NCBI GenBank assembly: GCA_030180135.1
Contig: CM058240.1
Location: 68,071,581-68,135,580, forward strand
Direction: 5' to 3'
DNA from: Orychophragmus violaceus
Taxonomy: Eukaryota; Streptophyta; Magnoliopsida; Brassicales; Brassicaceae
DNA: 64,000 bases
Shown here: positions 35,046 to 46,303 of the stretch, piece by piece
Layout: every line of letters begins with the position of its first letter
Numbering within the stretch: the stretch's first letter is position 1
Made by a program: the position numbers and the translations under genes
Notes under the pieces: model-generated
Told to the model about the DNA's origin: nothing
Seen by the model: the letters and a program-made list of their open reading frames with translations, nothing else
The model's database searches: none

Positions 35046-37664
35046 ATCCGTGTAGAAAGCAGTGAACTCGCAGAAACAGCCTGAAAACTTGCCTCAACTT
35101 TATAGATGTTCTCTTCTGGTAGAGAATCATCTATAGGAACATCCTCATCGATCATAATCCGTGACAAGTGATCAGCAACACCATTCTATACTCCTTTCTT
35201 GTCTCTCACCTCTATGTCAACTCTTGGAGCAATAGAATCCATCTCAGCAGCCTTGGCTTAGCATCTTTCTTCTGCATCAGATACTTAAGCGCATAATGGT
35301 CAGTATGTACAACCACCTTGGATCCAATCAGGTAGGAACGAAACTTCTCAAATGCAAACACAATTGCCAACAGTTCCTTCTCAGTGGTTCCATAGTTCCT
35401 TTGAGCATCATCAAGAGTTCTACTGGCATAATATATAGCATGGAGCTTCTTGTCTTTCTTCCGCCCAAGCACAGCTCCTAATGCAAAATAACTAGCATCA
35501 CACATCACCTCAAAAGGAAGACTCCAGTCCGGAGGTTGCACAAGCAGAGATCAAAGCTTGTTTTACCTCTTTAAATGCAGCATGACACTAATTTGTGAAC
35601 TCAAACTTCACATCCTTGCAAAGAAGTGTTGTGAGTGGTCTAGCTATCTTGTTGAAGTCCTTAATAAACCTTCTGTAAAAACCAGTATGCCCAAGAAAAC
35701 TCCTAATTCCCTTCACTGAATCTGGTGCTTGCAGTCCTGTCATCACCTCAATCTTAGCTCTATCCCCCTCAATTCCTGCCTCAGAGACTCTATGTCCAAG
35801 TACAATGCCATTCTTGACCATAAAATGGCATTTTTCCCAGTTCAAAACCAGGTGATTTTCCTCACAGCGAGCCAGCACCTTGCATAGATTATCCAAACAG
35901 GCGTGGTAAGATGGTCCGTAGACAGAAAAGTCTTCCATGAAGACCTCCATGAAATCCTCTATCATGTCCATGAAGATGGACATCATGCACCTCTGAAACG
36001 TCGCAGGAGCATTACACAATCCAAATGGCATTCTGCGGTATGCAAAGGTGCCATAGGGACAGGTAAATGTGGTCTTCTCCTGGTCCTCTGGGTGGATAGG
36101 GATCTGAAAGAAACCAGAATAGCCATCCAAAAAGCAGTAGTATGGATGACTCGCCAACCTCTCCAACATCTAATCAATGAAAGGAAGTGGAAAGTGGTCT
36201 TTCCTGGAGGATGCATTCAACTTCCTGTAGTCTATGCACATCCTGTGACCAGTGATTGTCCTTGTAGGAATCAGTTCATTCTTCTCATTCTTCACCACAG
36301 TGACTCCTCCCTTCTTAGGAACCACATGAACTGGGCTGACCCAATTACTGTCGGAGATAGGAAAGATGACCCAGCTTGCAGCAGCTTCATGATCTCCTTC
36401 TTTACAACCTCTTTCAGGTTGGGATTCAAACGCCTCTGATTCTCAATTGACGACATGCTCTCATCCTCAAGGTGTATCCTATGCATGCACATGTCTGGAG
36501 AGATACCTGAAATATCATCAAGAGAATAGCCAAGAGCCTTGTGATGCTTGCGCAGCTTGCTTAGCAGTAAGGTGAGTTCTGCGTTATTCAAATCAGCATT
36601 GACTATAACAGGATAGGTGGAGTTTTTACCTAGGAACGCATACTTGAGGCCCGCAGGTAGCTGCTTCAGCTCGATCTTTGGAGCTCTCTCCTCGCTCTAA
36701 TCTGTCGCAACTGATGTCGACCGATTACCCTGTGGTGTCGGTCGACGCTGTATATCATCAGCGACTTCCAAGTTCATCACTTGCTCGGTAGCGTCCATCA
36801 GCCTCAAATACCCAGCAACAGCGTCATCCTCCAGCTCCAAATCAGTCTCAGAACTTATCAGAGCTCTCTCCAAAGGATCAGCATGATGCATTTGATTGAG
36901 GAATTCTGCAGCCAGATTCTCAATCGTATCAACATAGAAGGTATGCCCATCAATGGTAGGGTGTCTCATCAGCTTATCCATGTCAAAATTCATCACCAGA
37001 TCACCCACATTGAGACCTATCTTCCCTCTTTTCACATCAATGATGGCACCAGCTGTAGCTAAAACGGTCTGCCTAGGATAAGAGGATCCTTAAGCTCATC
37101 ATTGTACTGCAAGATTACAAAGTCAGTTGGGATAACACATTCACCAATCTTTACAGGTACATCCTCCAAGAGGCCCTCAGGAATCCTTATAGAGCGATCT
37201 GCTAGAATCAAGGATATCCTAGTAGGTGTTAAATCTGTCATTCCCATCTGCTTAGCAACTGAATATGGCATCAGATTGACGCTTGATCCCAAATCACACA
37301 ATGATCTCTAAAATATGTCTCTGAAGATGGTACAATCCAAGACAAAGCTCCCTGGATCCTTCTGCTTCTCGGGAACTCTGTTTAAGATGACAGCACTATA
37401 GACCTCAGTGATCATTATCACACACTCGTCATCTCCCATATCATAAGTTAACATCTGCTTCAAACACCTCTTCAACTCTGGGTTATTGCTAACAGCATCC
37501 ACTAATGGCATTGGAAGAGTTAGCTTGGTCAGCATAGCCATGTACTTAGCCTTGAACCTTTCAAACTTAGATCGCTTCGGGTTCCTCGGGAAAGGTACCT
37601 TGGGTTTGTACACCTTCCCAGCAGCTACATGAGTTTTCGTCAGAATTTCTGTCTTTGTACAGTT

Positions 37665-37820
37665 CTGGTGTCGACCGATTTCAGCTCGGTGTCGGTCGAC
37701 ATTGGTCGGTTTCATCCTGTCATCGACCTCACAATCGACCTCGCTTGATTTTCGTCCGTCACGAGAACTCGAAGAAACAGGTGTCGCCCGATTTCCAATG
37801 GTAGTGTCGGTCGACGCCCG
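37665..37820. repeat. Two palindrome pairs in the Athila-2 gag-protease linker
   Basis: Cores start at 37672/37693 (21 bp, CGACCG with CGGTCG) and 37785/37808 (23 bp). They match the position of the two pairs in Athila-1 at 17177-17281. Confidence 0.85.
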
Positions 37821-38726
37821 CCTCGCAGTTCATACTCTTCTTCAAATTCCTCTATCTCCTTGATCTCCTTATCAGTGATCTGCCTAATGGGGATGGTATT
37901 TAGCACCTTCCTACTCCGCAGTGATAAAGCATTGCAGTGGTGTTTGGGATTGGTATATGTACTCCCAGGGAGAAATCCGGCTTGCCTCTTAACAGCTCCA
38001 TCAGTTTGAGCAACTTGAGAGTCTAATTGCTTCATGTGTGTGCTCAAGGACTCAAACTTCCCATTAAGCTCTGTGTAGACAGCATCTAGCTTTTTGTTGA
38101 AATCCTCTCAAAAGGTGCTGCCTTAGCATAGCGTAATAGACAGTCTTGATCTCAAAGTCATTCCTCTCAAAAGGTGGAGGAACAATTGGTGACCGGTTAG
38201 CATAAAACTCATCGGGACGGTTGTAGTCAGCAAGAGTCCTCTCAGCAGCATGTGGCTGTCCATTAGCTCCAGCATTGACCATCTGCCTCTGACCTTGAGG
38301 CTGGTCAGGTTCAGGGATCACATTCCCTTGGGCATCAATCCTTTGCCCCTCATCATTGTACGGGTTGTTCTGTTGGTCTCTCAGAACTCCCTCAGCATCT
38401 AGCCTTAAAATCAAACGATTGTTCATCATTCTTTTTCTTTGACCCTTTCTGTTAGTTCTCTCAAGTTTAGCAAGCTCCTCAAGTCTGAGGTTCAGAAGTT
38501 CTTCGCTCTGGTTGCTTCGGGTGTGTCGATTAGGCATACACTGAACTCAAAACACTGTCTCGAGCTCGATGTCGGGCGACACTAAGGAGGGTATCGGTCG
38601 ACACTGAATGCGTCTGTCGATTACCTGCACCAACAAAACAAGCCAAACCGAGAAAAATCAGTAACGAATAAATAAAAACGACCTAGACTCAACTCTAAAA
38701 CAAAATCTATCGGCGAACTCAAATGA

Positions 38727-38745
38727 GTCCCTGGCAACGGCGCCA
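38727..38745 (-). other. Athila-2 primer binding site, tRNA-Asp
   Basis: The reverse complement reads TGGCGCCGTTGCCAGGGAC, six bases from the LTR, as in Athila-1. Confidence 0.9.
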
Positions 38746-38751
38746 AAAACT

Positions 38752-39347
38752 TGATAGGTCAAGAAATATCCCTATTCTACTGCAAGTGCACAGATATGCG
38801 AATGTAGTACTTAAGGTATCGTATCCACAAGGACTCACGGTCACACGATAGATTATATGTTGTAAAGTTAAGCTAAATCAATTCAAGAAAGCAGTAAACA
38901 AAAGCAAGTAAACAGGAAGGTGTTTTCAATAAGAGAAAGGCGTCAGACTTAGGAAGTTCTCGGGAATTATGCAATGCTAGACACTTAACTAACGGATTCA
39001 GATTAAACACAGGTTCAAGAACTAGAAACACAATGCTAAACAATCCAACTCTCGCTGAGATTATTTCTATATCTAGCAACCTAGCGATCCAAATCTCTTT
39101 GTGATCCTAGAGTATTAAACAAGCATTAAGAACTGGTTCTATCGGTTCGCAATTCTCCTAAACCAAATCTATTTGTATCTAGTCAAATTGCTCACACTAA
39201 GTTTATTCAGATAATAACTCACACTCTCGTGCTATTGTCAATTATCTCAGATCTAAACCCTAGGTGATCAGTCCAGAATTCAGTATTAAGCACAACTTAG
39301 GCGATGAACAAACAAATGGTGAATCCTAATAAATCAGTTATCAAACA
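38752..39347 (-). repeat. Athila-2 5' LTR, first part
   Basis: It begins TGATAGGTC and is alignable by eye with the first ~600 bp of the Athila-1 LTR. It stops exactly at the A before the Helitron 5' terminus (39348). Confidence 0.85.
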
Positions 39348-40028
39348 TCTATACTATTAAAACAGGATATTGACCATGGTACATAAATGTTGTTTCCGAA
39401 ACTTGCCATTGATTTTATTAGGAATTGTATTCTTCATTAAGGGTAAAACTGTAAAACAATTTATATTTGATTTATTCATAATATCTTATAATATCTTTTG
39501 TTTTCTTTTTTCTATCCTAATCATATCTAACGATAATATTTTTCGAATATTTAATAAAATAATAAATAATTTCGAAATTAATATTAAAATAAATATTATA
39601 AATTATTCTTAACTAAAATTTAACTTAAAAAAATAAAATTAAGCATAATTAAGTTACTAAATCAATTGGTACATATAATTATATAATTTAATGCATAATT
39701 ATTTTATAAATTATATAATCATTAAAATTAATAAATTATTATTAAAATAAGAAATTAGTATATAATATTGTACTAGCGTGCCAGTATAAATTCAATAACT
39801 AAAATACAACACTAAAAACTGACAAAACGATATAAAGTGTTAAAAAACCATAAAAACCAAAACAAAAACTAATTCATAACATGACAATAAAAAATAAAAT
39901 TAAACTCAGTCAACAGAAATTGTAATATAATAAAAATGATAAATATTCTAACATTATTATCCCACTAAATCTAAAAATTTAAATAAAAATAAGAATAAAC
40001 CCGCGTTAAAACGCGGGTCAGACACTAG
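39348..40028 (+). mobile_element. Non-autonomous Helitron, left copy
   Basis: It starts TCTATACTATTAAAAC, a typical Brassicaceae Helitron 5' end. It ends with a GC hairpin (ACCCGCGTTAAAACGCGGGT, 39999-40018) followed ten bases later by CTAG (40025-40028), and it is flanked by A and T as Helitron insertions are. At 681 bp it is AT-rich and has no Rep/helicase gene. Confidence 0.88.
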
Positions 40029-40510
40029 TTTACAGTTTAAGTTAATAAAATGAGATGTTAGAAGAAAAAATGTTAATAAAATCAACCAACCAAATATCCG
40101 AAAGAAAAGGAAATCATCAATCAATAATATTTGGCATCCTCCCAACAACCGTTGAAATTGTTGTCTGAAAAATAGCAGGATGTGCAAAGGGAAAAAAGAC
40201 CACTAGAGAATGAACATATGTACAATCCGATATGAGTTTATTCTTGTGGATATGATAAGTTTGTAGGTATGAACTCTCCAATTTTTTTGTGTAGATATAC
40301 TTAAGTCACCCTCAAATGAAAGAGCAGATACCGATTACCAAAGGAAAGTCACAATATCAGAAATAGAAAAGCAACATGAAGCTGAGAGAACGGTATAGAG
40401 TGAGAAGACTATTTATTGGTAACGAGGAAAAAGCTGAGCAAAGCTTCTCAGCACCTCAAAGTCTTTTCTCTCACTTGCCAGCTCAGCCCAAGTCAACTTT
40501 TAGTATTGAC
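40029..40510. other. Unassigned segment in the left arm
   Basis: About 481 bp lies between the Helitron 3' end and an Athila LTR end. I see no transposon signature and no convincing gene. It is the mirror of 41467-41947. Confidence 0.6.
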
Positions 40511-40918
40511 TGATATATCATGGTTTTTATAGGTTTTCAACCATGATATAATTGTATATATTGAGTCTTTAACCTGGTTTTTCGAGTCTATTGAGTCTTC
40601 TAAAGGTAAGCTTGTGTTTGGAGCAAAAGATGGGATTATAGGACGTTTCTTGTGATTTATGCAACGAGCTGAAGTTTGTGTCTCGACCACGACTGGATGT
40701 CGACCGACACTAACCTTGATGTCGGTCGACACTAAGAGCGACAAAGAAGTTATACGCGAGTTGAAGACATGTTTTGAAGAATTGAAGAATTGCCCAGAAG
40801 TTTTTCTAATTCTAATTTAGCCCCAAAATGTGTTTAGTGGTTTTTAATTTGGTTTTTGAGAGCAGACTCATTAGGCTATCTTTTCATCTTGTTCTTACTT
40901 GTTCTTGCTTTGGAGATT
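40511..40918 (+). repeat. Athila LTR end in the left arm (reversed)
   Basis: It starts TGATATATCATGG, the reverse complement of an Athila LTR terminus, and is the mirror of 41059-41466. A palindrome pair has cores at 40701 (CGACCG) and 40723 (CGGTCG). LTR sequence in this orientation runs on into the spacer to about 41017 (GAACCCCTTTAC). Confidence 0.85.
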
Positions 40919-41058
40919 AAAATTTATTAATTTTAATGATTCTTGGAGATTGAGAGATTTTGGAGATTGAGAGATTTTGTCAATCTGATGCCATATTTCG
41001 AACCCCTTTACTTTTATCTATTCAAGTAGCAAGAATCAGCCCCTAGCCAAAATCTCTC

Positions 41059-41466
41059 AATCTCCAAAGCAAGAACAAGTAAGAACAAGATGAAAAGATA
41101 GCCTAATGAGTCTGCTCTCAAAAACCAAATTAAAAACCACTAAACACATTTTGGGGCTAAATTAGAATTAGAAAAACTTCTGGGCAATTCTTCAATTCTT
41201 CAAAACATGTCTTCAACTCGCGTATAACTTCTTTGTCGCTCTTAGTGTCGACCGACATCAAGGTTAGTGTCGGTCGACATCCAGTCGTGGTCGAGACGAA
41301 AACTTCAGCTCGTTGCATAAATCACAAGAAACGTCCTATAATCCCATCTTTTGCTCCAAACGCAAGCTTACCTTTAGAAGACTCAATAGACTCGAAAAAC
41401 CAGGTTAAAGACTCAATATATACAATTATATCATGGTTGAAAACCTATAAAAACCATGATATATCA
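41059..41466 (-). repeat. Athila LTR end in the right arm
   Basis: It ends CCATGATATATCA at 41466 in the orientation expected for the far end of the Athila-2 5' LTR. LTR sequence in this orientation starts about 41020, inside the spacer. A palindrome pair has cores at 41249 and 41271. Confidence 0.85.
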
Positions 41467-41947
41467 GTCAACACTAAAAGTTGACTTGGGCTGAGCTGGC
41501 AAGTGAGAGAAAAGACTTTGAGGTGCTGAGAAGCTTTGCTCAGCTTTTTCCTCATTACCAATAAATAGTCTTCTCACTCTATACTGTTCTCTCAGCTTCA
41601 TGTTGCTTTTCTATTTCTGATATTGTGACTTTCCTTTGGTAATCGGTATCTGCTCTTTCATTTGAGGGTGACTTAAGTATATCTACACAAAAAATTGGAG
41701 AGTTCATACCTACAAACTTATCATATCCACAAGAATAAACTCATATCGGATTGTACATATGTTCATTCTCTAGTGGTCTTTTTTCCCTTTGCACATCCTG
41801 CTATTTTTCAGACAACAATTTCAACGGTTGTTGGGAGGATGCCAAATATTATTGATTGATGATTTCCTTTTCTTTCGGATATTTGGTTGGTTGATTTTAT
41901 TGACATTTTTTCTTCTAACATCTCATTTTATTAACTTAAACTGTAAA
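41467..41947. other. Unassigned segment in the right arm
   Basis: Mirror copy of 40030-40510, starting GTCAACACTAAAAGTTGACTT and lying against the Helitron 3' end. It could be host DNA that flanked the original Athila-2 insertion. No frame in it resembles a protein I know. Confidence 0.6.
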
Positions 41948-42629
41948 CTAGTGTCTGACCCGCGTTTTAACGCGGGTTTATTCTTATTTTTATTTAAATT
42001 TTTAGATTTAGTGGGATAATAATGTTAGAATATTTATCATTTTTATTATATTACAATTTCTGTTGACTGAGTTTAATTTTATTTTTTTATTGTCATGTTA
42101 TGAATTAGTTTTTGTTTTGGTTTTTATGGTTTTTTAACACTTTATATCGTTTTGTCAGTTTTTAGTGTTGTATTTTAGTTATTGAATTTATACTGGCACG
42201 CTACTACAATATTATATACTAATTTCTTATTTTAATAATAATTTATTAATTTTAATGATTATATAATTTATAAAATAATTATGCATTAAATTATATAATT
42301 ATATGTACCAATTGATTTAGTAACTTAATTATGCTTAATTTTATTTTTTTAAGTTAAATTTTAGTTAAGAATAATTTATAATATTTATTTTAATATTAAT
42401 TTTGAAATTATTTATTATTTTATTAAATATTCGAAAAAGATTGTCGTTAGATATGATTAGGATAGAAAAAAGAAAACAAAAGATATTATAAGATATTATG
42501 AATAAATCAAATATAAATTGTTTTACAGTTTTACCTTTAATGAAGAATACAATTCCTCATAAAATCAATGACAAGTTTCGGAAACAACATTTATGTACCA
42601 TGGTCAATATCCTGTTTTAATAGTATAGA
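41948..42629 (-). mobile_element. Non-autonomous Helitron, right copy
   Basis: It is the reverse-complement copy of 39348-40028 with the same TC start (42629), GC hairpin and CTAG end (41948-41951). The 5' flank is A on the element strand (42630). Beyond it the sequence is LINE. Confidence 0.88.
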
Positions 42630-42631
42630 TG

Positions 42632-45600
42632 GTTTGTATATAAATTTAACAATAGATGGGAAATGACAATTAAAGTCTAAAACAAGAAACATCTGAAAAA
42701 GCTAACTTTGCTAAATGATCAGCTGCTCGATTCTTCTCTGTATGTACTTAATCCAATGAGAATTCCTGAAGTTTTTGCATCTAATGTCTAATATCAATAA
42801 AAATATTGCCGATTTATGTGCTATCTTCCTATTTATTAATCAAGTTAGTTAACTCTAAATTATCACTTTCGAACCATTCATTCTTTAATCCTCTAGACCA
42901 CATTAAATGAAGCAAGCCCGAAGCATCTCCTTGTAGCAATGACATGACCCTAATCAATCTTGATCAGATAATATGTGATTACTAAATAATCTGTAAAAAT
43001 CCATCCAACTCCTATTGACTCCAAATTGATATGAAATCTGCAATAAAAAATCCATTTATGTCAACCTTGTGATGGAGGTTCCCATTCAGACTCTGCTGAA
43101 TATCAGAGCCTATTCGTAATCATGCAGCTATCATTCAGAACATTGAATCCATTCCATAACGCCATATTTTCTCTTATTGCATCTTCCTTTCCTTTGGACG
43201 AACACTACGATTAACAAACAAGAATTCATTTCTAGTTTCCATAAAAACCAGCATAAACATAACAGTCTTAATTACCATCTTATCTAATCTAGACATTGCA
43301 TAATTGTTACACAATAATCTAATGTTTGTTTCCAATGATCCAACCGACAACTAAAAAATTAATATTCATGCACTACGCCAAACAACGTTTGTATATTGGT
43401 ACTCAAATAAGATATGATTTATAGTTTCTTCTCCCAAACAACACATTTGACATACTGGATCTATTCTTATGATTCTTGATCTCAAACGCTCATCAATCAA
43501 TATAGCTCTTGATATAACCCTCCACATTAAATGTTTTAGCTTGGGAAGAATATCTAACTTTCAACTATGTTTCTTCAACTCCACCTCTTCAGTCGGTGGT
43601 AATATGTCATTATTTTCTTCACCCATGTGTATGGCAACCCAATAAGCCGACTTTATCGTAAACTTTGAACTATTATTATAGACGCATATCCATCGATCTC
43701 TTATTGCATAGGTAGATAAACATTCGTTAAGTATAATATTTGCCTCATCTACTGGAAAATCATTTCTAACCAACTACTCATTACATTCCCTTATTTCCTA
43801 CTTTCCACAAATCCTTTACTACATTCAAAGAAGTAGAAAACATACAATACTCTTCGTGGAGGCAATGATGGAATCCAATTATCTTTCCATATGTGTGAAG
43901 TCTTTCCATCTCCAATGTGAACTCTTAATCATTTCCATAGCAGCTCTTTCCATACTTGTCCAGAAGATGAATTACTGCCACACTATAATTACTTCCATAT
44001 AAGTGTTATGATATCTACCCTTATATAATTTTGCAAGCAAAGAATCAGGTTTTTCAATTATTCGCCAAGCTTGCCTAGCTAATAGGGCGCAACTAAATTT
44101 ATTAATATCCTTGAATACTAAACCGCCTTTATCTTTAGGCAAGGATAATATTTTCCAATCTATCCATGGGATTTTCCATTTCACATTATCACGACCCCAC
44201 CAAAACTCAGACAACAAACCATTTATTTCATCACAAACAGATTTTGGAATGAAAAAGCAATTTATTGAGTATATTGGCTTAGCTAGTAATATTGTCTTTA
44301 TTAAGATTTTCTTTTCGACATGGGATATAAACTGATTATACCAGCCATTGATGTTGTCTTTTATTATTTGGATCATAAAATCAAATTGCTCGTTGACAAA
44401 AAAATAATAATTAAATTGCTTTGTTTCTCTTGCCAAATTATTCATGTAAGCCTAAGTTCTTACCACTTCCTCATATCTGATATATTTCCATAATATCTTG
44501 AATTGTGTTTATCTTCCCAAATCTGCATACCAAATATTAATGATGATTTTACAAGGTTTACCTTCTGACCTGACGAGGACATCAAGTCATCATCAACTAA
44601 GGAAACAGGAAACAAAGCACATGGAGAAGAGAGCATGGAGCCGAGAAGAGCTAACAAGGCATATGAGATTATCTTAGCTCAAGTGGAGACCAAGGTAAAG
44701 ACATTTAGCTCAGCACCTACTGTGCAAACACACTCAGCTCATCATCAGCGCGCCACTAAGAAGAATCATCTCCAAAGGATGACACAAGAAGAAGATATTG
44801 AAGATACAATCTGTCATGCCTTAAATGGACCCAATGGAGACTTGCCATATATGGAACTTTCCGGGATTAGAAGACCTAAAACCTATCTTTGGTGACCAAG
44901 AGATATTATTCAACCACCTAAGACTTCCCAACACGTCAGTATCTCTATTACAATGCATATGATCAAATGGAGATGTACATGGACCGTTTTCCCATATTCA
45001 AACCGCAAAACATTCATGAAGATCACATTTGGTGCCCAAATGTCCCAACGGCTACATGAGTGGTTCAAGGCATCTTTTATCAACCAGGAGATGCTCATTA
45101 GTCATGGACATACTAAGAAGATCTCACGCTACAAGGAAGATCAGACCACTTGCTCCAAATTCATTCCAATGGCTATATTGAGCCAATTAGTCTTCTATCA
45201 TTAATTATTTTCATTCTGAGTATTTTGTTTCCATTTTAAGGAATATAGACGTTAGGATAGAGTCATGGACGAGCCTTTATAAGCTCAGTAGCTCATACGT
45301 AAAAATCACCCTTGATTTTAAGAAATTATTCAATAAAACGTTTTTGTTTGCTTCTACAAAAAATTGTCTGTGTTTTTTCATTCCAAGCTAAATATGGATT
45401 CACTTTACTTGTGTGATTGGTGAGTTCAGTAACTTGTGGATTTAGGCTATTCTATTCGTGGTTGAGTGTGGATTCATTCAACAAATCTATCTCCATTTTC
45501 AAACCATCTCGCAACCATCTTCTGTTCAAGACTGAGAGAGTTACATAACCAGCAGCATTGAATCCATCTCTATATGTGCCTGCATAATGACCTAAAACGA

Positions 45601-46303
45601 CCTCATAGTCTCTAAATATTGTTGCCATTCTCTCATATTCATGTCCTTTTGCTTTACAAAAGAACAAATACTCATCATCAAAAAGTAAATATGTAACCAG
45701 AGGACATGCTCTAGCTATTGTTATAAGTTTTATTTACTTTCGCATATTAGCCTTTCTTAGCATGCTACTCAGAACCTCTGCACACAACATGAATAAATTA
45801 GGTGATAATGAATCTCTTGTATAATACCTCTAGAAGGTTTAATATCACCAAAAGCCAATCTATTAGTTAGCACATAATATGTGATTATCCTATCACACTT
45901 CATAACCATCATATCCATGTCTCACCAAAACTCATTCTCCTCATTACTTCTTCTAAAAAAGTCATTTAGATCTATTATAAGGTTTTACTTATGTCTGTTT
46001 AATGGCTAAAAACGATTCATGTTTTAATGGATATATCCTTTTTCGACTATAATGCATTCAACAGCTCATGAGCCAATATTGTTAGTTATGTTCTTTCCTA
46101 GCACAAATGCAGCTTTATTTCTTGCGATCAAAAAGCCTAAAATGTTTTGAAACGCATAACCATGATTTTGAAATGATCTTATAATTAACTTTACCAAGAC
46201 TTACATGATGAAAATCAACTAACTCCACAACCTCTAATTTTTTTGGAAGTAGAAAAATATGAATATGATTCATACCTGGTTCTACCTTGTATATCTGAAA
46301 AAA
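42632..46303 (-). pseudogene. LINE (non-LTR) reverse transcriptase, decayed and split by a solo LTR
   Basis: Minus-strand pieces in order are: the reverse transcriptase start (VELVDFHHVSLGKVNYKIISK, about 46250-46140), fingers/palm (LSPNLFMLCAEVLSSMLRKA, and LLFDDEYLFFCKA in place of the usual FADD motif, 45850-45640), a solo LTR, then the thumb region (INGWYNQFISHVEKKILIKT, 44445-43972), a zinc-binding segment (LKHLMWRVISRAILIDERL... CQMCCLGEETINHILF, about 43560-43380) and an RNase H-like tail ending near 42690. Many stops and frame changes are present. The endonuclease domain is missing and the 5' side is cut by the 5S-derived repeat. No poly-A tail is seen at the 42632 edge. Confidence 0.85.
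44571..45587 (+). repeat. Solo LTR of a Gypsy element inside the LINE
   Basis: The 1017-bp LTR starts TGACGAGGACATC and ends GCCTGCATAA, with target duplication TGACC at 44566-44570 and 45588-45592. It is homologous along its length to the LTR at 46738-46934 plus 61451-62271 (together 1018 bp). The interior was presumably lost by LTR-LTR recombination. Confidence 0.92.

Larger units (their letters stand above)
33541..38537 (-). pseudogene. gag-pol: Athila-2 gag-pol, many lesions
   Basis: The gene is broken into frames, in order on the minus strand: gag N-terminus (38537-38064), gag C-terminus (38047-37712), linker (37715-37308), protease (37301-37059, [11 protein letters not shown]), protease-reverse transcriptase spacer (37035-36697), reverse transcriptase (36591-35588, with FMEDFSVYG where Athila-1 has FMDD), RNase H (35541-35212, [13 protein letters not shown]) and integrase (35167-33887, [22 protein letters not shown]). 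Several stops and frame changes separate these. Much of gag is deleted at about 38103, where sequence equivalent to the start of Athila-1 gag joins directly to the coiled-coil segment. Seven palindrome pairs lie within or beside it. Confidence 0.92.
32041..39347 (-). mobile_element. Athila-2: decayed Ty3/Gypsy Athila retrotransposon
   Basis: A minus-strand Athila relative has a 3' LTR reduced to its last ~164 bp (32041-32204), a 3' non-coding region, a broken gag-pol, a tRNA-Asp primer site (38727-38745) and the first 596 bp of the 5' LTR (38752-39347). There the inverted repeat begins. The end of a matching LTR, in the right orientation, reappears at about 41020-41466 inside the inverted repeat, so the element may originally have ended at 41466. 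It is clearly older than Athila-1. Confidence 0.9.
39346..42631. repeat. Giant near-perfect inverted repeat, 1573-bp arms and 140-bp spacer
   Basis: Positions 39346-40918 pair with 42631-41059 in reverse complement. Paired coordinates sum to 81977 at both ends of the arms; a one-base indel in a T/A run (near 40285/41690) and another inside the Helitron offset each other. Mismatches are scattered and few. From the outside inward each arm contains a Helitron, a ~481-bp segment of unknown origin, and the end of an Athila LTR with one palindrome pair. The outer limits lie within 2 bp of the two Helitron 5' termini. Confidence 0.95.

Noticed and set aside
39348..40028. An autonomous Helitron
   Set aside because: The element is only 681 bp and encodes no Rep or helicase.
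39957..40187. A 76-codon frame with hydrophobic segments at 39957-40187 (and its mirror at 41789-42019)
   Set aside because: It spans the Helitron 3' hairpin and AT-rich flank; the hydrophobicity follows from T-rich sequence and there is no protein similarity I recognise.
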